This document shows, one piece after another, positions 1-10,422 of a stretch of 64,000 nt of DNA. The DNA comes from Tenodera sinensis (lineage: Eukaryota; Arthropoda; Insecta; Mantodea; Mantidae). Below the pieces are notes generated by a model. That model saw only the letters and a list, made by a program, of their open reading frames with translations, ran no database searches and was not told the DNA's origin. The stretch covers positions 170,883,251 to 170,947,250 of the forward strand of contig CM060967.1 of assembly GCA_030765045.1 (NCBI GenBank). The letters run 5' to 3'. The position numbers and the translations under genes were made by a program. Each line of letters starts with the position of its first letter. Within the stretch, counting starts at the first letter, position 1.

Positions 1-240
1 TGCGGGCTTACACATCCTCTTGGGAGCCCGGGACCCGGAGCATGAGTATTCCTTGCCATGCAACGCCGAATCTTCCGCCGACACTGAATACCAACCAGGA
101 CGAAAGATGAAGTGAAACGAGAGTAATAAGAAATTCGGTGGATGTTATTCTTTCCAGCATCGCCTAGCGGTCCAAGGTAACCCGAAACAATTCATGGGTC
201 AGTAACGTCTGCCAGGGGAACCGAACCCACCACCCTGAAG
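1..240 (-). mobile_element. SINE-6 copy, cut by window edge
   Basis: tRNA-derived SINE fragment read on the minus strand. Near 215-235 the minus strand shows a Pol III B-box-like string (GGTTCGGTTCC). The body contains the family signature around 105-165 (accaaccaggacgaaagatg, then a segment like attcggtggatgt). The same ordered segments recur at 1,190-1,660, 8,225-8,560 and 39,480-39,810, which is what defines the family. The copy runs off the left edge. Being a SINE rather than a gene is inferred from the B box and multicopy state. Confidence 0.6.
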
Positions 241-414
241 ATGCTGATAAAAAATGAGAATGAGCGAGCACCTGAGGATAAATGATGACATCCCTCTGCT
301 GGGGTTTTCAACACGTCCCCTGAAACTTTGCTAATGGGCAAACATCCTGCTACTAGTCAACCCCTGCACATGTGTCCGTCAGACTGCTGGAGGTTCATCC
401 ATCGTCGACCTAAT

Positions 415-436
415 CCGGCCGGGCCGGGCCGGGCCG
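415..436. repeat. short (GGGCC)n pentanucleotide repeat
   Basis: Four imperfect GGGCC/GGCCG units in a row form a tiny GC-rich island in AT-rich surroundings. No function is assigned. Confidence 0.7.
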
Positions 437-819
437 AACTTTCACAGCTGCTATTCTGTCTTCTTACGTGCTTACAGCAATAACTAACACTTGACAAAAA
501 GAGTCCTCAATTATATATCAGAACATGCTCACATTCCTCCAAATGTTGTACTACATTCACACCACTTTCACGTCCACTATCCTTTATTTTTATATAACGT
601 TTACACACTTTTCTTAAGAAAGATATTCCACCATCGGGTTAATAGAGGTAAACCTTTAGTGAAATACTCGTAATTTCATTACAGACTCGCTGTAGAAACA
701 AGAGGAATACAGGTCAAGATGTTTCTAAGCGGTTCCCAATGTGCTAACATAGCTTTTGGTTTATCCCTTAACCTTTATCACTTGAACAGAACTCGACAAA
801 ACTCCTTCCAAATAGAGGA
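437..819. other. unassigned AT-rich sequence
   Basis: Only short non-conserved reading frames are seen, and I recognise no repeat here. Confidence 0.5.
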
Positions 820-1079
820 CTTCGCAGGCTATTTCCCAAAAATACAAGATAAAAATTGTCTTTGTCGTGTCAATATTCTAAATACATGGTATTTAATCAA
901 ATTCATTAGAGCCAATTTTGAGAAAAAGAGAAATTTTGAAAACTTTGACATGGGAAGCATAAATTTTGGTTGAGAGATTTTTCTCAAAATATGCATGTCG
1001 CAGCTCTGGTAGATACTGAACTTATATACGAAGTTTGGTATTTATCCGATTTTCCATTTCTCAGTTATGGTGTTCAAAG

Positions 1080-1137
<58 letters not shown>

Positions 1138-1193
1138 GCGCGCGCGTGCTGATCGATATCGACTTTTTAGATGGGATATAATGCAATACGAAT
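820..1193 (+). mobile_element. element A, 3' half, split by a SINE
   Basis: Element A is a recurrent non-coding element about 830-880 bp long when complete (see 8,764-9,595). Its ends are short inverted repeats (ACTTTCTCTACT at the left, AGTAGAGAAAGT at the right), so it is probably a non-autonomous DNA transposon. Matching landmarks here are the segments 'cattagagccaattttgag' and 'tctcagttatggtgttcaaa'. The CA run at its internal repeat site is greatly expanded. Its last ~55 bp continue at 1,661-1,715 beyond an inserted SINE-6. Confidence 0.6.
1081..1147. repeat. (CA)n/(CG)n microsatellite inside element A
   Basis: About 27 CA dinucleotides are followed by CG dinucleotides. Alternating purine-pyrimidine tracts of this type can adopt Z-DNA. 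The run sits where other element A copies have only short 'acacac' (for example 9,451-9,466). Histidine- or valine-cysteine-rich reading frames here are artefacts of the repeat. Confidence 0.95.
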
Positions 1194-1660
1194 AGAAGAG
1201 GTGCGGAGAGGGTTCGATACTGAAGCCAGACGCCAGACTTGTTGCACCTATGCCTCCAAGGAGAAAGGATGAGGTGAGAGGAGACACCGAGCGGCCAGAT
1301 CCAGACTAGGTTTACAGTCTGACAACACCAGGGAACCACCATATGCCGCAGCCACCCGGATCCCAAGGGACGAGGGACGGTAAGTGCCGCTGTGCACTTA
1401 TCATCCCTGCCAAACGCCTTCGCTAACACTTACGACCCTGAAAGAACCAACAGGATGAGCGATGAATTACATGATTAATGAACTGAAATGGAAGGGCAGG
1501 AAATTCGGGGGATGTAATTATCCTTCCCAGCGTTCGCCTGGAAACCCGGGAAATCCCCAAAAAAACGCATGGGTCAGGAAGGTCGGCCACGGGAATCGAT
1601 GCCACGACCTCTCGAATGCGGGCCTTACACATTACCACAGAGCCATCTCACTCGGTTGGA
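1190..1660 (-). mobile_element. SINE-6 copy with target-site duplication
   Basis: A 471 bp insertion with tRNA-like sequence at the high-coordinate end; the minus strand has a B-box-like region around 1,590-1,610 (GGCATCGATTCCC). It is flanked by a 14 bp duplication with one mismatch: ATATAATGCAATAC at 1,176-1,189 and ATATAATACAATAC at 1,661-1,674. The insertion interrupts an element A copy, so SINE-6 is the younger of the two. The body shares its order of segments with copies at 1-240, 8,225-8,560 and 39,480-39,810. Confidence 0.7.
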
Positions 1661-1715
1661 ATATAATACAATACAATACTACTTCTACCTTCTAGATGTG
1701 TTGTAGAGAAAGAAA
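1661..1715 (+). mobile_element. element A, right end after the SINE-6 insertion
   Basis: Continues element A from 1,193. It carries the terminal 'gtagagaaag' motif near 1,702-1,712 that ends the copies at 9,595 and 41,305. Confidence 0.55.
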
Positions 1716-2345
1716 GATAAAATGGGTAACAAATTTCTAAATTTGAAACTCCAATTAGGTGTACTTTGCACCAATCACGAATTGCTGTGCAAGCCTCCAC
1801 AGCGTAACATTTTCCGAAAATGCATTCATCTATGTGCGCGAAAATGGAAACTAACAAAAAACAGGTAGGTACACCATAAAGTACATTGAGGATAAAACGG
1901 TACCTACTTGAGCTTGGAGTTTTCCTTTAGGGTGTGGCTAATAATTCAGCAATGGTTGCCAAAGAGTACTAATTGGCCGACAACACGCTGCATTGCACAT
2001 CACATACATACAAACAAAAGAGATTGCATTTGCTGATTGCTGATTTACACACTGTCACAACATTCCCTCCGTGTGTTTGATTTAATAGCAAAAATTGCTC
2101 TGCGTTCCTGAGGTCCGCCAAATGTGGAAAATCCAAAAATTTATACCAGTTATTACGCTCAATAACAATAATATTTTCAACATATTTCAAAAGTCTCTCT
2201 TCTATAGTTATTTAAGTACGTTTTTAATATTCCATTTATATGCCGCCTTTAACATCAAAGGTTATATCGGCGGGTTTTAACCTCTTGGAACAATTGCTCA
2301 ACAGCAATGGTGTTTATTCGCTACGCGATCGTTTTGAACTGTGCA
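1716..2345. other. unassigned AT-rich sequence
   Basis: No coding, RNA or repeat signal that I recognise. Confidence 0.5.
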
Positions 2346-2349
2346 TTTC

Positions 2350-2487
2350 TTTCATTTATTGCACACACTTACACTTCCACTCGAAGTAGGATGGCGAATA
2401 GTCCTACTGGAAGAAAAATTCCCAACCTTCCAGCCGGGAATAGACAGCAGGCAGGTGCTCTACCGACTGAGCTACGGGACCAGTCTA
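2350..2487 (-). mobile_element. SINE-1 (GT-tailed) copy
   Basis: Read on the minus strand it starts with a tRNA-like head (A-box-like TAGCTCAGTCGGTAGAGCAC near 2,456-2,475). The head is followed by a body shared with 4,428-4,500, 30,700-30,835, 32,905-33,050 and 35,735-35,870. The 3' side here ends in a short CA/GT stretch (2,355-2,375). The B box region is degenerate. Confidence 0.65.
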
Positions 2488-2489
2488 TT

Positions 2490-3640
2490 TAAGTATTGTT
2501 TTATTGTATAAATTCATTGTTGTAATAAAAAGGCTGCACGGAATGCATTTTGGAAATATTCACATAAAAATCAGGTTTTACAGTAAATGAGTTAACATCC
2601 TATGTAGTACCAGTAAGGCTTATTTGTCACAGAAATGAAATGTGATCACCAGGGTCCGGATGTTTCTCACATGTCATAGTTTTTGTTAATGGTTTTCCTC
2701 CATGGAAAATATAAGCCAAGCAAGACTTTATCAATAGTGATTAAAATTATGCAATTCTCATGGTTCATCTACTCATATTTTGGCTTTTTAACGTCTTGTT
2801 ATTTTCTTGTCATTTTTCATATGGCTGTCATATTTTCTCTTAAATTTTCGTATTTTGTCAATTTTTAATTTCTATTCCGGTTTCGCATATGTGCTTGCAG
2901 TCATCCCAAAGATCGATTTTCACATCTCCAAATTCTTGACTGTAATATTTTTTAGAATTATCTTTCTTAGACATGTACATGTTTCTGCGAATTTGCAGGA
3001 TAAGCTGTATGTAATTTGCTACTGTAATTCTTCTTTCTGATCGCCCTTCAAAATGCGACATTTATTTCATTCTTAGCTCTGGATTGAGTAGTTAAATAAA
3101 TTTAAAATGTAACCATAAAATTAAATGTATTTATTATTGAGTGTGCTAGACTTTTAAAGTAGATTTGTAATATAATATTAATTCAAACAGCATTAAAATT
3201 TTTAAAACTTCGAAACTGCACTCAAAGAAGTTTTACGTCATATTTATCGTGATATGTTCTAATTTGTTAGGTTATAAGTACTTGCATATTTCTAACATTT
3301 TTAGGCCATAAATATCTGGGTCTTGGTGATCACATACATATGATAAAATATTTTACAATATAGCATCTTTGATCACATCTGCAGCTGATTAGAAGTGAAA
3401 ATGGCGGACTACCTCCATCCTAATGTTTAATCGGTAAGCAAGTTAAACTTGTATCTTATTCGTAGTTTTATGTTAGACTATTCGAGTGTTTTATATAGTT
3501 TTAATGGCTTGCCTTTTAGACGAGTTTTCACTTTTTAACTGTTTTAACTTCTTACCTTTTAAATGAATTTTAACTTTTATCTATTTTTCACTCTCCCGTT
3601 TTAACATTTTAACTCGTGGTAAGTTTCTCTATTTTTATCT
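2490..3640. other. unassigned AT-rich sequence
   Basis: Long AT-rich stretch with many short reading frames, none recognisable. No repeat match within the window was noticed. Confidence 0.5.
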
Positions 3641-3644
3641 TTTA

Positions 3645-3685
3645 GACTTCGGGCCCTAATGGCCTAGCTCTCAACGGGCCCTTAA
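3645..3685. repeat. left part of a short recurrent motif cut by a MITE
   Basis: The GGGCCC...ATGGCC...CGGGCCC motif leads to TTAA here and resumes as 'agtttaaaccatactcact' after 4,396. Uninterrupted relatives lie at 37,100-37,148 (plus) and about 44,190-44,237 (minus). They show the same order with no insertion. Confidence 0.55.
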
Positions 3686-4392
3686 GGGACACTGGGAGTG
3701 AAATTTTGGTCAAAATTGTCAAAAAGTCGAAAATTGTTTTTTTACCTTAAAATGTTCCTGGAACACCTGTGCATTTGGATCAGCTAACATTTTTCATATC
3801 CCCCACTCCATGTGGTCATTACGGCCCTTTCAAATAGCGCTCTTCCCTTAACGGACACAAGATGCTCCTATATAAAAGCCTGTTTTTCTCAAAACTACAT
3901 TTCTGCACATTCCAAAAGAAATTCGCGCCTGAGTTTTGCTTCAAATTCAATAAAAATTTCCAAAAGTATTCATGAATAGCAGCTAAACAAAACTATAATT
4001 CAATATTGATGTTATCATTAACATGAATTCCAAAAACATTTTTTGTATGAAAAAAAAATCAATAATTTCAAGATTAAATTTTCTTTGTTATTAAAAAAAT
4101 ATGTACAGCATGATCAGCAAACGTATTTGAAATATCTCTACATACAATTGTTACCCATGTTTTGGAATATCAGTTCTGCCAATATAAATGAATTTTGAAA
4201 AGTCAATAGACGCGAGCTACATTTTGAAAATGTGCCTATTAAATTCATAAAATAATTTATATATCATAAACGACTTATCCAATTTTAATGAAATTTGGTG
4301 TACATCCTATTCTCATAAATACAGACACAGTAAAAATTTCAGAAAAATCGATTAAGAAATGTGGAACTTTCAAATTTCACTCCCAGTGTCCC
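3686..4392. mobile_element. TTAA-flanked MITE (piggyBac-like)
   Basis: A 707 bp non-coding element bounded by perfect 21 bp terminal inverted repeats. The left end begins GGGACACTGGGAGTGAAATT and the right end is its reverse complement. Direct TTAA tetranucleotides lie at 3,682-3,685 and 4,393-4,396. TTAA duplication is the hallmark of the piggyBac superfamily. No transposase is encoded, so it would depend on a transposase in trans. The interior is AT-rich. Confidence 0.75.
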
Positions 4393-4427
4393 TTAAAGTT
4401 TAAACCATACTCACTCACTCACCTTGA

Positions 4428-4500
4428 TTCCCACCAGGAGTGTGGGGGTGTTTCTGTAGTCGGGATTATTCCCTATTCCCCTAGAGTATGGAAGCATGAG
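4428..4500 (+). mobile_element. SINE-1 remnant that seeded the GT repeat
   Basis: The segment with 'gggattattccct', 'cctagagtatggaagcatga' and 'gtgagtgtgtgtg' matches the body and 3' end of the SINE-1 copy at 35,796-35,880. There too the SINE runs straight into a GT repeat. The tRNA-like head is lost or degenerate. Confidence 0.6.
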
Positions 4501-5285
4501 TGTGAGTGTGTGTGTGGGTGGGTGCGTGTGTGTGGGTGGGTGCGTATGTGTGGGTGGGTGCGTGTGTGGGTGCGTGTTTGTGGGTGTGTGCGTGTGCGTG
4601 TGTGGGTGTGTGGGTGTGTGGGTGGGTGTGTGGGTGGGTGTGTGTGTGTGTGGTGTGTGCGTGTGTGTGGGTGGGTGTGTGGTGTGTGCGTGTGTGTGGG
4701 TGTGTGCGTGTGTGGGTGGGTGTGTGTGGGTGTGTGGGTGGGTGGGTGCGTGTGTGTGGGTGGGTGTGTGGGTGTATGTGTGTGGGTGTGTGTGAGTGGG
4801 TGTGGGTGGGTGCGTGTGTGTGGGTGTGTGCGTGTGTGAGTGGGTGTGTGTGGGTGTGTGGGTGGGTGTATGTGTGTGGGTGTGTGTGGGTGGGTGCGTG
4901 TGTGTGGGTGGGTGTGTGGGTGTATGTGTGTGTGGGTGCGCGTGTGTGGGTGGGTGCGTGTGTGTGGGTGGGTGCGTGTGTGTGGGTGTGTGTGGGTGTG
5001 TGTGTGGGTGTGTGTGTGGGTGTGTGTGGGTGTGTGTGGGTGTGTGTGGGTGTGTGTGAGTGTGTGGGTGGGTGCGTGTGTGTGGGTGTGGGTGTGTGTG
5101 GGTGTGTGTGAGTGTGTGGGTGGGTGCGTGTGTGTGGGTGTGTGTGGGTGTATGTGTGTGGGTGGGTGTGAGTGTGGGTGGGTGCGTGTGTGTGTGTGGG
5201 TGTGTGTGTGTGTGTGGGTATGTGTGTGTGTATATGTATGTGTGTGTGTCTGTGTGTATATGTATGTGTGTATGTGTCTGTGTAT

Positions 5286-5338
<53 letters not shown>

Positions 5339-5369
5339 TGTGTGTGTGTGTTTGCGTTTGTGTGTGTGA
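4500..5369 (+). repeat. ~870 bp GT/GGGTGG compound repeat at a SINE 3' tail
   Basis: Variants of GTGTGTGGGTGGGTGC are repeated irregularly and give way to plain (GT)n at about 5,286-5,334. The plus strand is G-rich. Several places fit the four-run G3 quadruplex rule, for example 4,620-4,638 (GGGTGGGTGTGTGGGTGGG). The long Cys-Val-Gly or His-Thr-Pro reading frames on either strand are repeat artefacts. Confidence 0.95.
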
Positions 5370-5814
5370 CCGACTGATATCTCCCAACAGAATTTTTACT
5401 GGGTTAGAATGCACTAGTGCCTCTAGTTACCAAAGGTAAGGGTAGAAAAGTGAGAAACGTATGCTTGAGGGGAGACACCCACCCCTTAGGTCACGATGTC
5501 ACTGTTTCAGCGCCAAATTCGTCAACATTAACCTAGCTTAAGCAGCAGCTGCAGCCGGAAGCTGTGAATGCACTAATATTTGCTGTCGCTTTCTTCCCGA
5601 CGGGAAATGCGGAAAAAAAAAAAAAAAAAAAACTGCTTCAAAGTCTGCCGACTGGTAAACATACTAAAATCCCTCTTAAAATACATTTAAAAATAACACT
5701 GTGCTTAAAGTGATGGACGGCCGTACTAATGATCACTCAAAGTTTCCAGAACAAGAAATTCTCGCCAGATTATGTACAAAGATTGCCGAAATCTCTGGGG
5801 AACTAATCTGCCAC
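5370..5814. other. unassigned sequence with an A-run
   Basis: Contains a 20-base A-run near 5,612-5,631. No gene or repeat recognised. Confidence 0.5.
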
Positions 5815-5965
5815 GCACCTTGTACTGCATTCCATCCAAAAATTCGATACCCAGATTTCACCGGAAACACATGTTTTCAGTCCCATCTCAATAAAAATAA
5901 TTAAGAAAAGCACTTTTAGAAAAAGGTCGGAGCCTGTGAGCACCATAACTTAAACTCTAAATAAG
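5815..5965 (-). mobile_element. element A fragment, right end
   Basis: Minus-strand match to the 3' third of element A: 'ccaaaaattcgatacccaga', 'tttcaccggaaacacatgt', then the 'accataacttaaactc' landmark. Heavily diverged. Confidence 0.5.
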
Positions 5966-5969
5966 CCCA

Positions 5970-6345
5970 CCTTTGTGGCATGGGGGTATCGAGTATCTAT
6001 CCATCCAACCCAAACTTCGCTTGTAAAATGTAAATCGCATGTAAAATAGTTATAATATGTTTATTATGTTTTATTGCATCGTGTTTGAGATATTTACGTA
6101 ATAAATAAATTACATGGGAATAGCTTATACCTGTATAACCTTTTTCTAATAAGGCTTTTTGTGAAGGGGTTTAAGGAGCACTAAAGCATGTATTTTCAGT
6201 GAAGTGCAATAGCTTCTCTACTCACTATATGCAAGTAGTAGAGAAGATAATTAAGGGTAAAGGTGCGGAGAGACTTAATATAATTTGCATTTTCTTATGA
6301 ACTATTGTACCTGTGAAACTGAAATAAAGCATCATAATTTTAATC
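5970..6345. other. unassigned AT-rich sequence
   Basis: Contains an inverted 'cttctctac...gtagagaag' pair around 6,213-6,246 reminiscent of element A ends. Nothing else was recognised. Confidence 0.4.
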
Positions 6346-6349
6346 TGTA

Positions 6350-6560
6350 GTGTGGGTGTAGCTATCTGCGTTACATTCAAGAGATACGATGTTCGAATCT
6401 CGGTTAGGATGACCTACCCGGATAAGGTACTTTTTCCGGGACTTTCAGGGTAACGTTATGCTCTTAGATCCAGGGCTCGTTTGAGAATCATTCCACCCAT
6501 TCATTCATCCATCGTCGGGTATGACCTAACAGCTATCAGGCTAAGGGACTTCAAGGCCCC
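6350..6560 (+). mobile_element. SINE-5 copy, degenerate
   Basis: tRNA-like head with a B-box-like GTTCGAATCTC near 6,390-6,400. The body includes 'agggctcgtttgagaatcat' and a CATT/CATC tail. The same order is seen in reverse at 28,337-28,568. A-box region poor. Confidence 0.55.
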
Positions 6561-7340
6561 CCTCCAAAAGAAATTAGGAAGTGTACGTATCACTGCATTT
6601 GAAACCTGAAGTACGGAAATTGGCCCTATATCTGCAATGTGCCTGTTATTTCCTTCAGAGCCCAAGCGTACATTTTTCGCCCATCAGTAGCCTAATGGTT
6701 TGACTCAAACGGGCTGCTTTATTTCTCTGTGAAACACAAAGCTCATACATTTTGATTCATGCAAAATGCCGTTTCAACTGGTATAGGTTTTGAATATTCC
6801 ATCCTGGCGTATTCGGATTTGTTTATTATTTTATTTGACAATGCTGTATCACAGTGTCGGTTATTTATTCAAGTTTTAAACATGTATCGACTTTTGCGTA
6901 ATATTCGATATACATATGCAATAAATTGCGGCGTATGCATTTGGAAATTTGGAATATTTCAATTTTAAATTTAGAGGTATAGCGTGGGAAATATCCATTA
7001 ACGCCTGCAATTCCGTTGTCCATATGAATGTTGCAGACTATAGGGAATGAAGTATTGGGATGTTAAAAAAACACGAGAGAATTAAAAAACAGCAATAAAT
7101 GTATACAGCGAGTGAACCAATATTTTCAGCTGTAAAAGCCGTAACTTCTTGGGTGATGGGCCCAGTGATACCAACTTAGCTCTATTTGGGCTAAATCTAG
7201 CCTTATTAGGAGATGCAATTATACCCACTAGCTTGGATAAAAAGTCACTAAAGGCATTTCCAGCCAGTTTGCCTAATAATTGAGCCAATTTAACCATATT
7301 TCAATTTCTAATCATTTTTAGCTTCCCATCGCCTCTCTCT
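6561..7340. other. unassigned sequence
   Basis: No recognisable gene. Short reading frames only. Confidence 0.5.
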
Positions 7341-7351
7341 ACTATGTACTT

Positions 7352-7460
7352 GCATTAGCAGTAGTAGTAGTAATAGTAGTAGTAGTAGCAGTAGTAGTAT
7401 AGTAGTAGTAGTACCAGTAGTAGTAGTAGTGGTAGTAGTAGTAGTAGTAGTAGTAGTAGC

Positions 7461-7500
<40 letters not shown>

Positions 7501-7729
7501 ATAGTAGTAGTGGTAGTAGTAGCAGTAGTAGTAGTGGAACAAATAATAGTAGTAGCAAAAGTAGTAGTAGACTAGTAGAAGTAACAGTGGAAGGAATAGT
7601 AGAAGTAGTAGTAGAAGCAGTAGGAGCAGCAGTAGTAGAAATAGTACTAGAGTAATACACGTAGAAGTACCAGTAGTAAAAGTAGTAGAAACAATAGTAG
7701 TGATAGTAGAAGTAGTAGTAGTAGAACTA
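7352..7729. repeat. imperfect (AGT)n trinucleotide repeat
   Basis: Nearly 380 bp of AGT units with scattered GGT, AGC and AGA variants. The array resumes weakly at 7,934-7,960 beyond a small inserted element. The leucine- or tyrosine-rich minus-strand frames are artefacts. Confidence 0.95.
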
Positions 7730-7931
7730 CTGTGCTTTTCAAATGGGAAGGAGTTTGTCCTTGAGCGTCTCCAGGCCGGTAACCAATCGGAGTCCTGCTG
7801 TGTTGTCACTTAAGTGGGACTTGACGCGCGCCAAGAAATATGAATAGTGGGGGTAAAGAGCGTGCAGCGCTTTGCATGTAAACGTATCTCATTGGCTGCA
7901 GATCAGAACTCTTTCCATTTGAAAAGCACAG
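7730..7931. mobile_element. TA-flanked MITE inside the AGT repeat
   Basis: A 202 bp element with terminal inverted repeats of about 26 bp starting CTGTGCTTTTCAAATGG, flanked by TA at 7,728-7,729 and 7,932-7,933. TA duplication suggests mobilisation by a Tc1/mariner-type transposase. The interior is non-coding and more GC-rich than its flanks. Confidence 0.7.
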
Positions 7932-8224
7932 TAGAGTAACAGAAGTAGAAGTAGTAGTATTTACTTTGGGTTTCTCCACTTATTGTGTGTATTAGAATGT
8001 AATTCAATGAATAGGTAGGTACTGTTTATATGAACAAGCTTGAATGAGATGATTATCACATTCTTACGAAGGCGACCTTGTGACGCAAGTATAAAACTGG
8101 ATCTCGTTAACCATGGTTAAGTTGACTGATGGGTTGAACCGACCTGAATCACATACAAGCACCTCAACTGTCCTCTGAGATACATGACAGCACTGGGGTA
8201 TGTCATTGGAAATTGGCAATCTTC

Positions 8225-8560
8225 AGAATGTGCCCTCGTAGCCACAGTTGAGGTTTGTTACGGGTACCACAGCAGAAGACAGGGCCCCTAGTAGCTACAG
8301 ATTGAAACTGCCCAATGGCAGGACCCAGGAACCAGAGACCTTCCCAGAAGGACGAGCGTCTACACTTACAACCCTGAAATAACCAACCAGGATGAAAGGT
8401 GACGTGAAATAGGACAGAAAATTCGGGGGATGTATTTATCTATCCCAATTGGCATAGCCACCCGGAAATCGAGAACCCCCCGAGAAAACCAATCGGACAG
8501 GGAGGTCGGTAACTGGGATCGAAGTCAGGTCGCGGGACTAGCGTAGGATAACCAGGTTCT
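8225..8560 (-). mobile_element. SINE-6 copy
   Basis: Shares the family core 'aaccaaccaggatgaaaggt' and the 'aaaattcgggggatgta' segment with 1,190-1,660. The right end (about 8,490-8,530) is the degenerate tRNA-like part on the minus strand. Confidence 0.6.
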
Positions 8561-8763
8561 GAAAGTACTGCTTTGGACCTTGCAATTCCTCCCCCAATAG
8601 TTAATATTACGCATCTATTTTTACTTCCTCGATTACTTACCTAAAGAAGAGGGAGTGTTCCATTCGGCCCAAAAATGCTATACCTACCGAGATTTAAAAG
8701 AAACTACCTGTATATTTTAAGGCCTCCTGAATAAATAAAAAAAATAACAATAATAAAAAAGTC

Positions 8764-9595
8764 ACATGACTTTCTCTACTCTTGTAATAACCATTCTTAC
8801 AAACTCTTATTCCTATATGTTCTTCGTGTTAGTTAAGATAAACATTTGTACAAATTATCTCATTTCTTATTTCCTTGTAGGTACAAGGGGAATATTAGAA
8901 TACAGTAGGCTTTGTGCGATAGTCAAATGTTTTAAAGCTTTGAGATTCTGTTGTCTTTCCACACTTAACACATAAAAAAATGAACAACGACGATCCATTT
9001 CACGAAAGTTTTAAGTTTTCCGAAACTGACACACATAACAAGGAATATCTCCGAAATGGTTCACCCTACAAGAAAATTTATTCAGACATAAATTGTGTAT
9101 TTTAGCAATATCTACATTTTTTCTACAGTATGATTTGGTCTATCTCTAACGGTTTACCAGTTATGTAAAAGTCGTCCAGAGTAACTACGACCACAGGGGC
9201 TATAGCCAGAAAATTCAAAATATACGTTTCATTTGTCATAAAAATATCTCCAAAATATGACATTTTAATCAAAATCGTTAGAGCCATTTTCACGAAAATC
9301 AAAATTTTCGAAAAATGTTTCATGTAAAGGGTAGTTTAGGGTGGGGCCATTTTCTTCAAAATCTTCGTGTCGCATCCTTGAAAGACATTAAACTTAAATA
9401 CCAACTTTGGTTTTTAACCGACTTTTCGTTTCTGAGGTTATGCTGTCCACAGACACACACACACGGACCTTTTTCTAAAAATGTCTTTTTTGGATTCAGG
9501 GGGTCCAAAAAATATATTTCCAGTGAAATCTCGACATCGAATTTTTGGGTGGAATACAATACTTCCCCTACTTACCAGTAGAGAAAGTAAAAATT
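8764..9595 (+). mobile_element. element A, near complete reference copy
   Basis: About 830 bp from 'gactttctctact' to 'agtagagaaagta'; these two ends are inverted repeats of each other (about 12 bp). Landmarks in order: 'gaatattagaatacagtagg', 'ctatagccagaaaattcaaa', 'atcgttagagccattttcac', 'ctgaggttatgctgtccaca', a short AC run, 'tggattcagggggtcc' and 'ggtggaatacaatacttccc'. No open reading frame of note. The class is uncertain; a non-autonomous DNA transposon is the best fit. Confidence 0.65.
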
Positions 9596-9599
9596 TAGG

Positions 9600-9970
9600 A
9601 GTCTGTGAACAACATAGTTGAAAAATAGAAAGTGGTTACATAGTAACCAAACTTGGTGTTTAATATAAGTCTTCAAAGCATGCCACACGAAGATTTTGAA
9701 GAAAATTCCCTTCCCACAACCTTCCACATGGAAAATGTTTCATTGTTTTTTATTTTCTGGTAAATGGCTCTGAAGATTTTGATTAACACATGATATGTTT
9801 AAGATGTTTTCATGACAAAGGAATGAATATCTTAAACTTCCTGGGAATAACCTCAAAAGTTATCTTCATTCTGAATGTCTTCTGTATAACTGGTAGGCAA
9901 GCCGTAAGAGATAGACAAAATCTTACTGCACTAAAAAGTAGATCTCGTTAAATCAATTACATTTTTCTGG
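9600..9970 (-). mobile_element. element A partial copy, inverted next to the previous one
   Basis: Minus-strand match to the middle of element A ('gccacacgaagattttgaag', 'attttgattaacacatgata', 'agagatagacaaaatcttac'). With 8,764-9,595 it forms a tail-to-tail inverted pair. Confidence 0.55.
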
Positions 9971-10341
9971 CATTAACAATATATTCTTTGTTATTGGTTT
10001 GAATTATTCAATAATGATTCGTTTTTAAGCGGTAAGTTGCTATTCGCTTTTCTTTCGTAGTCATGTAAGAGAATGGAATTTTAAAGCCATGACATAGCAA
10101 TGTGTAAATGTGTAATAAACGATTCTTAATAACAAGCAGTAGAATTAGTTGGAATAGTAGAGTGAGCAGAAGAGGTGATGTGAATGTAACACATCAGGGT
10201 TTTTCCCCCCTTACTCATTCATGTTCTGGGTAGAAAACAGATTTTCCGATATATGTATTATGTTTTGCTGATGACAGTAAAAACCATGACGCAAGTGCCA
10301 AACGCAGGCTTGACGACCTCGCCCCAAAATGCACGCCCGCG

Positions 10342-10342
<1 letters not shown>
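9971..10342. other. unassigned sequence
   Basis: Nothing recognised. Confidence 0.45.

Positions 10343-10421
<79 letters not shown>
10343..10421. repeat. (AC)n microsatellite
   Basis: About 39 uninterrupted AC units. Confidence 0.97.

Positions 10422-10422
<1 letters not shown>

Noticed and set aside
4288..5439. Cys/Val/Gly-rich and His/Thr/Pro-rich proteins
   Set aside because: Translation artefacts of the GT-rich repeat on both strands.
7342..7809. Leucine- and tyrosine-rich protein on the minus strand
   Set aside because: Translation of the AGT trinucleotide repeat.
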